Positions 1-4,837 of a stretch of DNA of 5,343 bases are shown one piece after another. How positions within the stretch are numbered: the first letter of the stretch is position 1; each line of letters opens with the position of its first letter. The notes beneath the pieces were generated by a model. It ran no database searches, was not told the origin of the DNA, and saw only the letters and a program-made list of their open reading frames with translations. Location of the stretch: contig CATZIM010000146.1 in assembly GCA_958420075.1 (NCBI GenBank), forward strand, positions 1 through 5,343, in the 5' to 3' direction. Source of the DNA: an uncultured Clostridia bacterium. Its GTDB lineage: Bacteria > Bacillota > Clostridia > Lachnospirales > Anaerotignaceae. The position numbers and the translations under genes are program-made.

Positions 1-1
1 G

Positions 2-304
2 GCTGCGTTAGACGATAAATTAGGCAAAGACATTCAGGTGCTGAACCTGAAAGGTCTGTCCAATGTGGCAGACTGCTTTGTCATTGCAAGCGGCAACAAT
101 GTAAACCATCTGCGTGCAATGGCAGACGAAGTGGAACAGAAACTGTTCCAGGCTGGTGTGAAGATGCACCATTCCGAAGGCTACAGCACAGGTACATGGA
201 TCTTGTTAGACTTCGGCAACCTGCTGATTCACCTGTTCAACGAAGAACAGCGTGAATTCTACGGTTTGGAGCATGTTTGGGGCGACGCAAAGCCTGTGGA
301 ATAA
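2..304 (+). CDS. rsfS: Ribosome silencing factor RsfS, 5'-truncated by window edge
   Basis: RsfS binds ribosomal protein uL14 on the 50S subunit and blocks joining with 30S, lowering translation when nutrients run short; this is known for the family. The frame is open from base 2, and 100 codons remain before TAA at 302-304. The family is usually about 105-120 residues, so only some 10-15 N-terminal residues are missing. Family features seen are the LDDKLGKDIQVLNLKGLS opening, the core VADCFVIASGNN (cf. the TDCMIICTGTS segment of E. coli RsfS), the GTWILLDFGNLLIHLF strand pair, and the terminal EEQREFYGLEHVW block. The GTG at 38 lies inside the conserved domain and is not the real start. In Bacillota rsfS commonly follows nadD and yqeK; those would lie left of the window. 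No strong intrinsic terminator follows the gene. Confidence 0.93.
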   Translation, partial: AALDDKLGKDIQVLNLKGLSNVADCFVIASGNNVNHLRAMADEVEQKLFQAGVKMHHSEGYSTGTWILLDFGNLLIHLFNEEQREFYGLEHVWGDAKPVE

Positions 305-482
305 TCTCGAAAAAGTCAATAAATGAGAGAAAAATGACGGATTTTTAATGCCGATTGTGCAGTAAAATGCGGTCAGAGGGGGTAAAACAGGAAATTTTTT
401 ACACATCTGGTGAGAAAATATTTCCTCATGTACCCTGGAAATTGCATAATTTGCCGAGATTTCAAAGATTTGCAAAAAATAC
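305..482. other. Non-coding gap after rsfS
   Basis: This AT-rich stretch has no convincing ORF on either strand. It holds the inverted repeat at 379-436 and a weak 6-bp A/T stem (330-335 with 341-346) that is too feeble to call a terminator. The 89-residue minus-strand frame over it resembles no family and covers the end of rsfS antisense. How rsfS transcription ends is not clear from the sequence. Confidence 0.5.
379..436. repeat. Imperfect inverted repeat in the rsfS-purC gap
   Basis: A nested hairpin can be drawn here. GGGTA at 380-384 pairs with TACCC at 431-435. After a 4x4 internal loop, AGGAAAT at 389-395 pairs with ATTTCCT at 420-426. After a one-base bulge at 419, TTTT at 396-399 pairs with AAAA at 415-418, leaving a 15-base loop. 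No T run follows on the plus strand, so it does not look like a standard intrinsic terminator. It lies between rsfS and the candidate purC promoter. I recognise no known riboswitch core in it. Confidence 0.5.
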
Positions 483-511
483 TTGTATCCAAGCGAATTT
501 TGCAGTAAATT
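483..511 (+). promoter_or_regulatory. Candidate sigma-A promoter for purC
   Basis: TTGTAT at 483-488 is separated by exactly 17 bases from TAAATT at 506-511. The -35 is identical to that of the better promoter before the S1 gene. The -10 matches the consensus at only four of six positions, so the call is tentative. It would give a leader of roughly 65 nt before the purC ATG. Confidence 0.35.
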
Positions 512-566
512 TTATTTGTTGAGAAAATTTCATAACAGGCATGCTTTTATGTCGGTCTTAAATCAG

Positions 567-572
567 AAAGGA
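567..572 (+). promoter_or_regulatory. Ribosome binding site of purC
   Basis: AAAGGA lies 12 bases before ATG 585, a slightly long spacing. The out-of-frame ATG at 572 overlaps it. This site supports the 585 start over the longer upstream starts at 483 and 549. Confidence 0.5.
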
Positions 573-584
573 TGGAAAAGATTT

Positions 585-1265
585 ATGGAAAAGATTTATC
601 AGGGCAAAACAAAGGACGTTTACAAACTGGAAAACGGCAATGTGCTGCTGAAGTTCAAAGACGACTGCACAGGTAAAGATGGTGTATTCGATCCCGGTGA
701 AAACTCCGTTGGTTTGACCATTGAAGGTATCGGTAAAGCAAATCTGGAAACATCTATCAAATTCTTCGAAATTTTGAAAGAGGCTGGCATCAAAACACAT
801 TACGTTTCTGCTGATGTAGACAACGCTACAATGGAAGTTCTGCCCGCAACAGTATTCGGTCACGGTCTGGAAGTTATCTGCCGTCTGAAAGCTACAGGCA
901 GCTTCATCCGTCGTTACGGCGATTACATCGCTGACGGCACAGTTCTGGAAGGCGGTTATGTTGAAACAACATTCAAAGACGACGCAAAAGGCGATCCTCT
1001 GGTAACAAAAGACGGTCTGATCGCACTGGGCGTAATGAGCGGCGAAATGTACGACAGCATGAAAGAACAGACACTGAAAATCACTCGTATCGTTGCTGAC
1101 GAACTGGCGAAAAAAGGTCTGGATCTGTACGACATCAAATTTGAATTTGGTTACAACAACAACGAAGTTATCCTGATCGACGAAATCGCTTCCGGTAACA
1201 TGCGTGTTTACAAAGACGGCAAAATCGTTGAACCCGTTGAACTGACAAAAATCATTCTGGGCTAA
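585..1265 (+). CDS. purC: Phosphoribosylaminoimidazole-succinocarboxamide synthase (SAICAR synthetase)
   Basis: This cytosolic enzyme makes SAICAR from CAIR, L-aspartate and ATP in de novo purine synthesis. The 226-residue product starts [13 protein letters not shown], the usual N-terminal nucleotide-binding strand of PurC. Both family signatures are visible: [13 protein letters not shown] at about 95-107 and LYDIKFEFG at 181-189, followed by the acidic [16 protein letters not shown] segment. I chose ATG 585 because the conserved domain begins there and AAAGGA at 567-572 lies upstream. In-frame starts at 483 and 549 would add about 34 or 12 unconserved residues. The protein is shorter than the roughly 235-240 residues usual in the family and ends soon after the DEI motif. 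The gene stands alone, with no other pur gene in view. Arginine is coded almost only by CGT, which suggests high expression. A strong terminator follows. Confidence 0.95.
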   Translation: MEKIYQGKTKDVYKLENGNVLLKFKDDCTGKDGVFDPGENSVGLTIEGIGKANLETSIKFFEILKEAGIKTHYVSADVDNATMEVLPATVFGHGLEVICRLKATGSFIRRYGDYIADGTVLEGGYVETTFKDDAKGDPLVTKDGLIALGVMSGEMYDSMKEQTLKITRIVADELAKKGLDLYDIKFEFGYNNNEVILIDEIASGNMRVYKDGKIVEPVELTKIILG

Positions 1266-1319
1266 TCCTGTTTGATTCAGATACATATGAAATAATCAGC
1301 TTGCTGTGTGCAGGTTGAG

Positions 1320-1366
1320 AAAAAAACAGCATCCAAAAGGTAATTTTGGATGCTGTTTTTAGTTTT
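1320..1366. terminator. Bidirectional intrinsic terminator shared by purC and the GNAT gene
   Basis: A perfect 17-bp stem (1322-1338 with 1344-1360) encloses the five-base loop GGTAA. The GC core CAGCATCC/GGATGCTG is flanked by A runs on the left and T runs on the right, so each strand reads a stem followed by T's. It lies 56 bases after the purC stop and just beyond the stop of the convergent minus-strand gene, so one hairpin can end both transcripts. Confidence 0.93.
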
Positions 1367-1836
1367 TAACAGATAGGTAGGCGGTATAGACGCTGTTTGT
1401 CGTCAGGTGTCAGGTAGGTGGGAAATGTTTCAAGGTATTCCCAGCCGAATTTTTCGTATAACCCCTCATGGCGAGTAAAGAGATAAAGTTCTGTCAGATG
1501 TAAGCGGGCGGCATGTTCTTTGACGGCTTTCATGACGGTATAGGTCAGTCCTTGACCGCGAAACGCAGGCTTTATCCAGAAATCCCGCAGCCATGGATAA
1601 CAGTCGGGACGGGTGTCAATATCGGACATGGCAAACTGGAATGTACCGGCAGGTACGCCATCCCGTAAAATCAGAAATACCTGCGGAATGCGGTCTATAC
1701 AAACGGCGTTGCGCACATAGGCCTCTACCTGTTCTTTTGTATAATCTTCGTCCTTTCCCCACCAGTTGTAGAGCCACTGAATGATAGCGGGCAGGGCAGG
1801 ATGATTTTTGTCGGTGATGCAGATGATTTCAGTCAT
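1366..1836 (-). CDS. GNAT-family N-acetyltransferase
   Basis: This 156-residue protein has the build of a single-domain acetyl-CoA-dependent GNAT enzyme; the substrate cannot be told. The acetyl-CoA pyrophosphate loop (motif A) is FWIKPAFRGQGLTYTVMKAV at about 87-106, with RGQGLT at 93-98 matching R-x-x-G-x-(G/A) except that the last position is Thr. The C-terminal motif B follows as LYLFTRHEGLYEKFGWEYLE, the usual beta strand plus Y-x-x-x-G-(F/W) arm. The N-terminal WLYNWWGKDEDY segment is the variable acceptor side. ATG 1836 is supported by AGGAGG (cctcct at 1842-1847 on the plus strand), five bases away. No convincing promoter is seen just upstream, where a terminator-like hairpin lies instead. 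It may act on a small molecule or an antibiotic-like amine, but that is a guess. Confidence 0.88.
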   Translation of the reverse strand: MTEIICITDKNHPALPAIIQWLYNWWGKDEDYTKEQVEAYVRNAVCIDRIPQVFLILRDGVPAGTFQFAMSDIDTRPDCYPWLRDFWIKPAFRGQGLTYTVMKAVKEHAARLHLTELYLFTRHEGLYEKFGWEYLETFPTYLTPDDKQRLYRLPIC

Positions 1837-1870
1837 AACGTCCTCCTGATGATAGACAAAAAGAGAGCCG

Positions 1871-1933
1871 AAAAAGCAGCCACTCTTAAGGAAACATTGC
1901 TTTTCGTTTTCTTGATTTCTTAAGGGAGGCTGC
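1871..1933 (-). terminator. Hairpin with T run, minus-strand intrinsic terminator (or GNAT leader hairpin)
   Basis: Bases 1876-1893 pair with 1916-1933 at 17 of 18 positions, including two G·T pairs as read on the plus strand; the mismatch is A1882/A1927. Two further pairs extend it past an A/A mismatch. On the minus strand the GC-rich foot GGCTGC runs straight into TTTTT (1875-1871), the layout of an intrinsic terminator. A second 5-bp clamp, 1866-1870 with 1936-1940, brackets it outside the T run. It could end the S1/membrane-protein transcript or control entry into the GNAT gene 35 bases on. Confidence 0.6.
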
Positions 1934-1941
1934 GACGGCTG

Positions 1942-2041
1942 TCTTCAAAAGAAAGCAGACCTAATAAATTCCTGATAAAATAAGAAAGCTGGAATCCTTT
2001 GTATTGTAAGGGTTTCAGCTTTCTTTGTTTTCTTTTGAAGA
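1942..2041. repeat. Large two-tier inverted repeat
   Basis: An outer stem pairs 1942-1959 with 2024-2041 (18 bp, two of them G·T on the plus strand), built on CTTCAAAAGAAA/TTTCTTTTGAAG. Inside it an inner stem pairs 1984-1999 with 2008-2023 (16 bp, two G·T), with AGAAAGCTG/CAGCTTTCT at its base and an eight-base loop. The only large unpaired part is a roughly 24-base AT-rich bulge at 1960-1983. No family is recognised. A 62-residue minus-strand frame here is best read as an accident of the repeat. Confidence 0.75.
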
Positions 2042-2082
2042 AGCCCCTTAGATCGAGCGGATTTTTCGGCTTCTTTTGTTTT
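2038..2082 (+). terminator. Possible plus-strand intrinsic terminator
   Basis: AAGAAGCC at 2038-2045 pairs with GGCTTCTT at 2068-2075 over a 22-base loop, and the right arm runs into TTTTGTTTT. The loop is long, so the call is weak. It shares bases 2038-2041 with the foot of the inverted repeat to its left, so the two cannot form fully at the same time. No annotated plus-strand gene lies upstream; it would serve an RNA from the 1866-2041 element if there is one. Confidence 0.35.
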
Positions 2083-2085
2083 ACA

Positions 2086-2382
2086 TTATTTTTTTCGGTA
2101 TTTTTCATTACATCTGGCTAAAAATACCACGCACACCAGCAACAGCAAAATAAAGACAATGAACAGTGTCATGCTGCCGGGAAAGACTTTGTCCAGAATG
2201 GCTTTTCCTACCAGAACAAGTCCAGTCAGGAAGTTCCACACACCTTCTTCCCGCAGGTATGCAGGCAGGTGATCAGGGTCAATATTTTCCAGCGTGCCTT
2301 TTCTGTAAAAAATAGGTTGTCCGTACCATGCGAATATGCCCCGGGCAAATAGATAAATGCCTGCCACAAAGAAAAGCATCAT
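2086..2382 (-). CDS. Small multi-pass membrane protein of unknown function
   Basis: A 98-residue hydrophobic protein that I do not firmly recognise. It has a hydrophobic N-terminal segment at about 2-19, a polar stretch with the motif DPDHLPAYLREEGVWN at about 35-50, a moderately hydrophobic second segment at about 50-67, and a clear membrane span at about 71-89, then a basic tail ending NEKYRKK. Size and layout recall short Bacillota membrane proteins of the DUF3784 kind, but that is only an impression. The start at 2382 is backed by AGGAGG (cctcct at 2391-2396), eight bases away; a second Met codon follows at once. It lies 64 bases after the S1 gene on the same strand with no clear promoter or terminator between, so co-transcription is likely. 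Confidence 0.72.
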   Translation of the reverse strand: MMLFFVAGIYLFARGIFAWYGQPIFYRKGTLENIDPDHLPAYLREEGVWNFLTGLVLVGKAILDKVFPGSMTLFIVFILLLLVCVVFLARCNEKYRKK

Positions 2383-2446
2383 GGGGATTCCCTCCTATCT
2401 TGTTTCCGTTGCCAGAAACAGCATTTCATGGTATCATAAGCAAGAA

Positions 2447-2893
2447 TCAATAAGAGCGTTTGTTGGCTCTCTTATTCAGACTGGTCTGTCTTTCGTTGGA
2501 CTGTTTCATCCATTCCCGCATTTTTTCTTCAAAATCGGCAGAAGGATTGACGGTCTGTGGTTTGAAATATTCTTCGGCAGGATTGGTGGTTCTGTTTTCC
2601 TGCTTGTGTCCTTTGTAAGGACGATCTCCTTTAGGCTGACGCGCTTCCTTTGGCAGCGCTTCTTTCATGGAGAGAGCAATTTTGTTTGTTTCAGGATCAA
2701 TGGAAAGGACTTTCACCTTGACAATGTCGCCTACTTTCACATGGTCATTGATGTCCTGCACAAAGGTGTTTGCCACCTGTGAAATATGAACCAGACCCTG
2801 TACCTGTTCTCCCAGAGAAACAATGGCACCAAAGGGTTTGATGCGAACGACTTTGCCTTCTACGATACTGCCAACTTCGGGTTTTTCAGACAT
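2447..2893 (-). CDS. S1-domain RNA-binding protein, GSP13/YugI-like
   Basis: This 148-residue protein has one S1 (OB-fold) RNA-binding domain at about 5-78, starting VGSIVEGKVVRIKPFGAIVSLGEQVQGLVHIS and ending KVLSIDPETNKIALSMK. A charged linker follows, then a conserved-looking tail FEEKMREWMKQSNERQ. Domain order, length and tail match the B. subtilis general stress protein 13 (YugI)/YabR group, small S1 proteins tied to ribosomes and post-transcriptional control; the exact role here is inferred. ATG 2893 is preferred over the in-frame GTG at 2905, because that GTG overlaps the AGGAG ribosome binding site. It has a good promoter of its own, is divergent from the rRNA methyltransferase gene, and probably heads a two-gene unit with the small membrane protein. 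Confidence 0.9.
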   Translation of the reverse strand: MSEKPEVGSIVEGKVVRIKPFGAIVSLGEQVQGLVHISQVANTFVQDINDHVKVGDIVKVKVLSIDPETNKIALSMKEALPKEARQPKGDRPYKGHKQENRTTNPAEEYFKPQTVNPSADFEEKMREWMKQSNERQTSLNKRANKRSY

Positions 2894-2904
2894 TCTGTAA
2901 TACA

Positions 2905-2909
2905 CTCCT
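2905..2909 (-). promoter_or_regulatory. Ribosome binding site that fixes the S1-protein start
   Basis: AGGAG (ctcct on the plus strand) lies 11 bases before ATG 2893 and shares its last base with the in-frame GTG at 2903-2905. A ribosome cannot use it to start at that GTG, so the ATG is the start. Confidence 0.65.
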
Positions 2910-2919
2910 GTTCGGTAAT

Positions 2920-2948
2920 TTTAAAAATCAATACGGAAACAGTATAAC
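2920..2948 (+). promoter_or_regulatory. Candidate promoter of the rRNA methyltransferase gene
   Basis: TTTAAA at 2920-2925 (four of six -35 positions) is separated by 17 bases from TATAAC at 2943-2948 (five of six -10 positions). The start would be near 2955, giving a leader of about 45 nt. Its -10 overlaps the -10 of the opposing S1-gene promoter by four bases. Confidence 0.45.
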
Positions 2949-2969
2949 ACAGAATGCAGGCGAATACAA
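2941..2969 (-). promoter_or_regulatory. Sigma-A promoter of the S1-protein gene
   Basis: On the minus strand TTGTAT (2969-2964) is followed by exactly 17 bases and then TATACT (2946-2941). The -10 is preceded by TGT, giving an extended -10. The leader would be about 40 nt. The -35 lies inside the leader of the divergent methyltransferase gene. Confidence 0.7.
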
Positions 2970-2988
2970 ACAAATTTATGTTACAATT

Positions 2989-2993
2989 GGAGG
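2989..2993 (+). promoter_or_regulatory. Ribosome binding site that fixes the rlmD start
   Basis: GGAGG lies five bases before ATG 2999. The two upstream in-frame ATGs at 2954 and 2978 have no such site and add residues outside the family domain. Confidence 0.85.
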
Positions 2994-2998
2994 AAAAA

Positions 2999-4372
2999 AT
3001 GAAGAAAAAAGATATCATTACCGTAAAAATTGACGGCGTGCGCTTTCCAAATAAAGCCTATGGTTTTGTGGAGGGAGAAAAGGTTATCGTAAAAAATGGT
3101 GTGCCCGGTCAGACTGTTTCCGCACAGGTCATCAAAAAGCGAGGAGGCAATGTGGAAGCGCGCCTGCTGGAAGTGATGGAACGCTCTGAATTGGAACGGC
3201 AGGAAGGCTGCTGTTCTCATTATGAGATTTGCGGCGGATGCACTTACCAGACCATGAAACGTCAGGCGGAGCTGGATATGAAAGAACAGCAGGTGAAAAC
3301 ACTGCTGGAGGATGCGGGCATTCATGTGGAAAGCTGGGAAGGCATCACACCTTCTCCTTTGGAAACAGGCTACCGCAATAAATGCGAATTTTCCTTCGGG
3401 GATGAAGTGAAAGATGGTCCTCTGGCATTGGGTATGCGTAAGAAAATGAGTCATTATGAAGTGGTGACACTGAAAGACTGTAATATTGTAGATGCAGACT
3501 TTGTGACCATCGTGCAGGGGGCACTGGCGTTTTTCCAGGAAAGAAATGTTGCTTTCTATCATCGTATGCGCCATGATGGTTCTCTGCGTCATCTGGTTGT
3601 AAGAAAAGGCAAAGCAACAGGGGAAATTCTGGTGCATCTGGTGACTACATCAGAAGTTCCTTTTTCTCTGGAAGAATTCAAAAATATGATTCTGGCACTG
3701 CCTTTGCAGGGGGAAATCTGCGGCGTGCTTCATTCCGTTAACGATGGTGTGGCTGACGTGGTACGCAGTGATGAAATGACCGTTCTCTATGGCAGAGATT
3801 TCTTCATGGAAAAACTTTTTGATCTGGAATTCAAAGTGTCTGCTTATTCCTTCTTCCAGACCAATACAGAAGGTGCGGAACAGCTTTACAGCATCGTGCG
3901 GGAATTTGCCGGTGATGTGGAAAATAAAATGGTCTTTGACCTGTACTGCGGTACCGGTACCATCGGCCAGATCATGGCAAGAGCTGGTTCCAAAAAAGTT
4001 ATGGGGATTGAACTGGTGGAAGAAGCCGTTGTGGCAGCCAATGAAAATGCCGCAAGAAATGGCTTGACGAACTGCACTTTCCTTGCTGGGGACGTGCTGA
4101 AAATGGTGGATGAACTGACAGATAAACCTGATGTCATCATTGTAGACCCTCCCAGAGAAGGCATCCATCCCAAAGCTATCGGAAAGATCATTGACTTTGG
4201 TGCACCGGAAATCGTTTATGTGTCTTGTAAGCCGACATCTCTTGCAAGAGATCTGCAGGAATTCCAGGCAGCTGGCTATGAGGTGAAACGGGTACGGCTG
4301 ATGGATATGTTCCCTAGAACGGTACATGTGGAATCGGTGGTACTGATGACACGTTGTGGTGGACAGGCGTAA
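2999..4372 (+). CDS. rlmD: 23S rRNA (uracil-C5)-methyltransferase, RlmD/RumA family
   Basis: This 457-residue enzyme of the TrmA/RumA family transfers a methyl group from S-adenosylmethionine to uridine C5 in 23S rRNA (U1939 in E. coli; some Gram-positive relatives, RlmCD, also modify U747). Domains in order: an N-terminal TRAM/OB domain at about 5-60; a [4Fe-4S] cluster with Cys72, Cys78, Cys81 (C-x5-C-x2-C) and Cys161; a central domain with SFFQTNTEGAEQLY at about 284-297; and the SAM-binding fold with FDLYCGTGTIG at 313-323 and VDPPREG at 382-388. The catalytic nucleophile is Cys410 in YVSCKPTSLARDL, and HVES supplies the proton-abstracting Glu445 near the C-terminus. All key residues are present and length is normal. 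The gene is monocistronic, with its own promoter and terminator. Whether it is mono- or dual-site cannot be read from sequence. Confidence 0.94.
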   Translation: MKKKDIITVKIDGVRFPNKAYGFVEGEKVIVKNGVPGQTVSAQVIKKRGGNVEARLLEVMERSELERQEGCCSHYEICGGCTYQTMKRQAELDMKEQQVKTLLEDAGIHVESWEGITPSPLETGYRNKCEFSFGDEVKDGPLALGMRKKMSHYEVVTLKDCNIVDADFVTIVQGALAFFQERNVAFYHRMRHDGSLRHLVVRKGKATGEILVHLVTTSEVPFSLEEFKNMILALPLQGEICGVLHSVNDGVADVVRSDEMTVLYGRDFFMEKLFDLEFKVSAYSFFQTNTEGAEQLYSIVREFAGDVENKMVFDLYCGTGTIGQIMARAGSKKVMGIELVEEAVVAANENAARNGLTNCTFLAGDVLKMVDELTDKPDVIIVDPPREGIHPKAIGKIIDFGAPEIVYVSCKPTSLARDLQEFQAAGYEVKRVRLMDMFPRTVHVESVVLMTRCGGQA

Positions 4373-4456
4373 ATAGGGGATTTTCAGTATACAAATGCGT
4401 ATTTTTGTCCTTGAAAAATGCAATTTGGACAGATGATATAGGAAAAAGAAAAATGG

Positions 4457-4498
4457 AAAAAGACAGCGGGAGAAAGAATCCTGCTGTCTTTTTGTTTT
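4457..4498 (+). terminator. Intrinsic terminator after rlmD
   Basis: A 15-bp stem with one G·T pair (4457-4471 with 4479-4493) has core AGACAGCGGG and a seven-base loop, and it runs into TTTTTGTTTTT. It lies 84 bases after the rlmD stop. The A run on its left also lets it work on the minus strand, although no gene there needs it. Confidence 0.88.
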
Positions 4499-4643
4499 TG
4501 TGGAATGAAAAGAAGAATTGAAATATCAGCCTGTTTGCCGGAAAAATAGTAGATAACCCAATCAATATCTGAAAACTGTTTGTAAGAAAGACAAGAGAAA
4601 AGCGGTATGGCAGGAAAACAAGGTCACTGCAAGTGGTGGAATA

Positions 4644-4673
4644 TTGCATAGAAATGAATGATTATGATATAAT
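4644..4673 (+). promoter_or_regulatory. Strong extended -10 promoter for the LytTR regulator
   Basis: TTGCAT at 4644-4649 lies 18 bases before a perfect TATAAT at 4668-4673, which is preceded by TGA (TG at 4665-4666) to make an extended -10. Transcription should begin near 4680, leaving an unusually long leader of about 158 nt before the ATG. Confidence 0.75.
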
Positions 4674-4824
4674 AAACATATTTCTATGTTATTTTTCCCT
4701 CAAATAGCATTTCTGATATTTATTTAAAATGAATTTGTGAAGCAAGATGTATCGACAAATCCTATATTTAGATCCCATGGTATATAAACACAAAAGATAT
4801 TCATTCGTTTATAACAAAAATAGT

Positions 4825-4830
4825 GGGAGG
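4825..4830 (+). promoter_or_regulatory. Ribosome binding site of the LytTR regulator
   Basis: GGGAGG lies seven bases before ATG 4838. An in-frame ATG at 4832 is only one base from it and so is not a workable start. Confidence 0.85.
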
Positions 4831-4837
4831 AATGGTC

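Larger units (their letters stand above)
4495..4837. other. Gene-poor stretch between rlmD terminator and response regulator
   Basis: This AT-rich 343-base region has no full-length gene. Its left half (to about 4640) shows only a 14-codon frame at 4607-4651. Its right half holds an extended -10 promoter at 4644-4673, a second -10-like element at 4778-4786, and the untranslated leader of the response regulator. I saw no pair of LytTR-type direct repeats, no tRNA and no recognised riboswitch. Confidence 0.55.

Noticed and set aside
206..475. 89-residue minus-strand frame over the end of rsfS and the following gap
   Set aside because: It is antisense to rsfS and crosses the 379-436 hairpin. 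No domain is visible.
305..584. Purine-type riboswitch upstream of purC
   Set aside because: I looked for the guanine aptamer loops, the ZTP (pfl) core and the PRPP/ykkC core and found none of their conserved strings.
558..1286. 242-residue minus-strand frame opposite purC
   Set aside because: It is antisense to a certain gene, is rich in Phe, Cys, Val and Asn as expected from reverse-complemented codons, and has no recognisable domain.
1737..1745. TATAAT at 1740-1745 as a plus-strand promoter for the hairpin cluster
   Set aside because: It lies inside the GNAT gene, has no -35 at a suitable distance, and is 120 bases from the element.
1920..2108. 62-residue minus-strand frame starting MKNTEKNNVKQ
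   Set aside because: It lies almost wholly inside the inverted repeats, overlaps the end of the membrane-protein gene, has no domain look and no clear ribosome binding site. The base composition of the hairpin explains it.
2401..2420. Small inverted repeat TGTTTC/GAAACA between the S1 and membrane-protein genes
   Set aside because: The stem is only six base pairs and no T run follows on either strand, so it is too weak to call a terminator.
2357..2782. 141-residue plus-strand frame opposite the S1 and membrane-protein genes
   Set aside because: It runs antisense across two supported genes and their spacer and has no family resemblance.
2981..4423. Several minus-strand frames of 90-257 residues opposite rlmD
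   Set aside because: rlmD has all its catalytic and Fe-S residues in frame. The opposite frames are His- and Phe-rich shadows.
4571..4590. LytTR-regulator binding site (AACAGTTTTC on the minus strand)
   Set aside because: Only one imperfect half-site is present, with no second repeat at the usual spacing.
4314..4649. 111-residue minus-strand frame over the rlmD terminator region
   Set aside because: It passes through the terminator hairpin, is low-complexity (Phe/Ser rich), and lacks a ribosome binding site.
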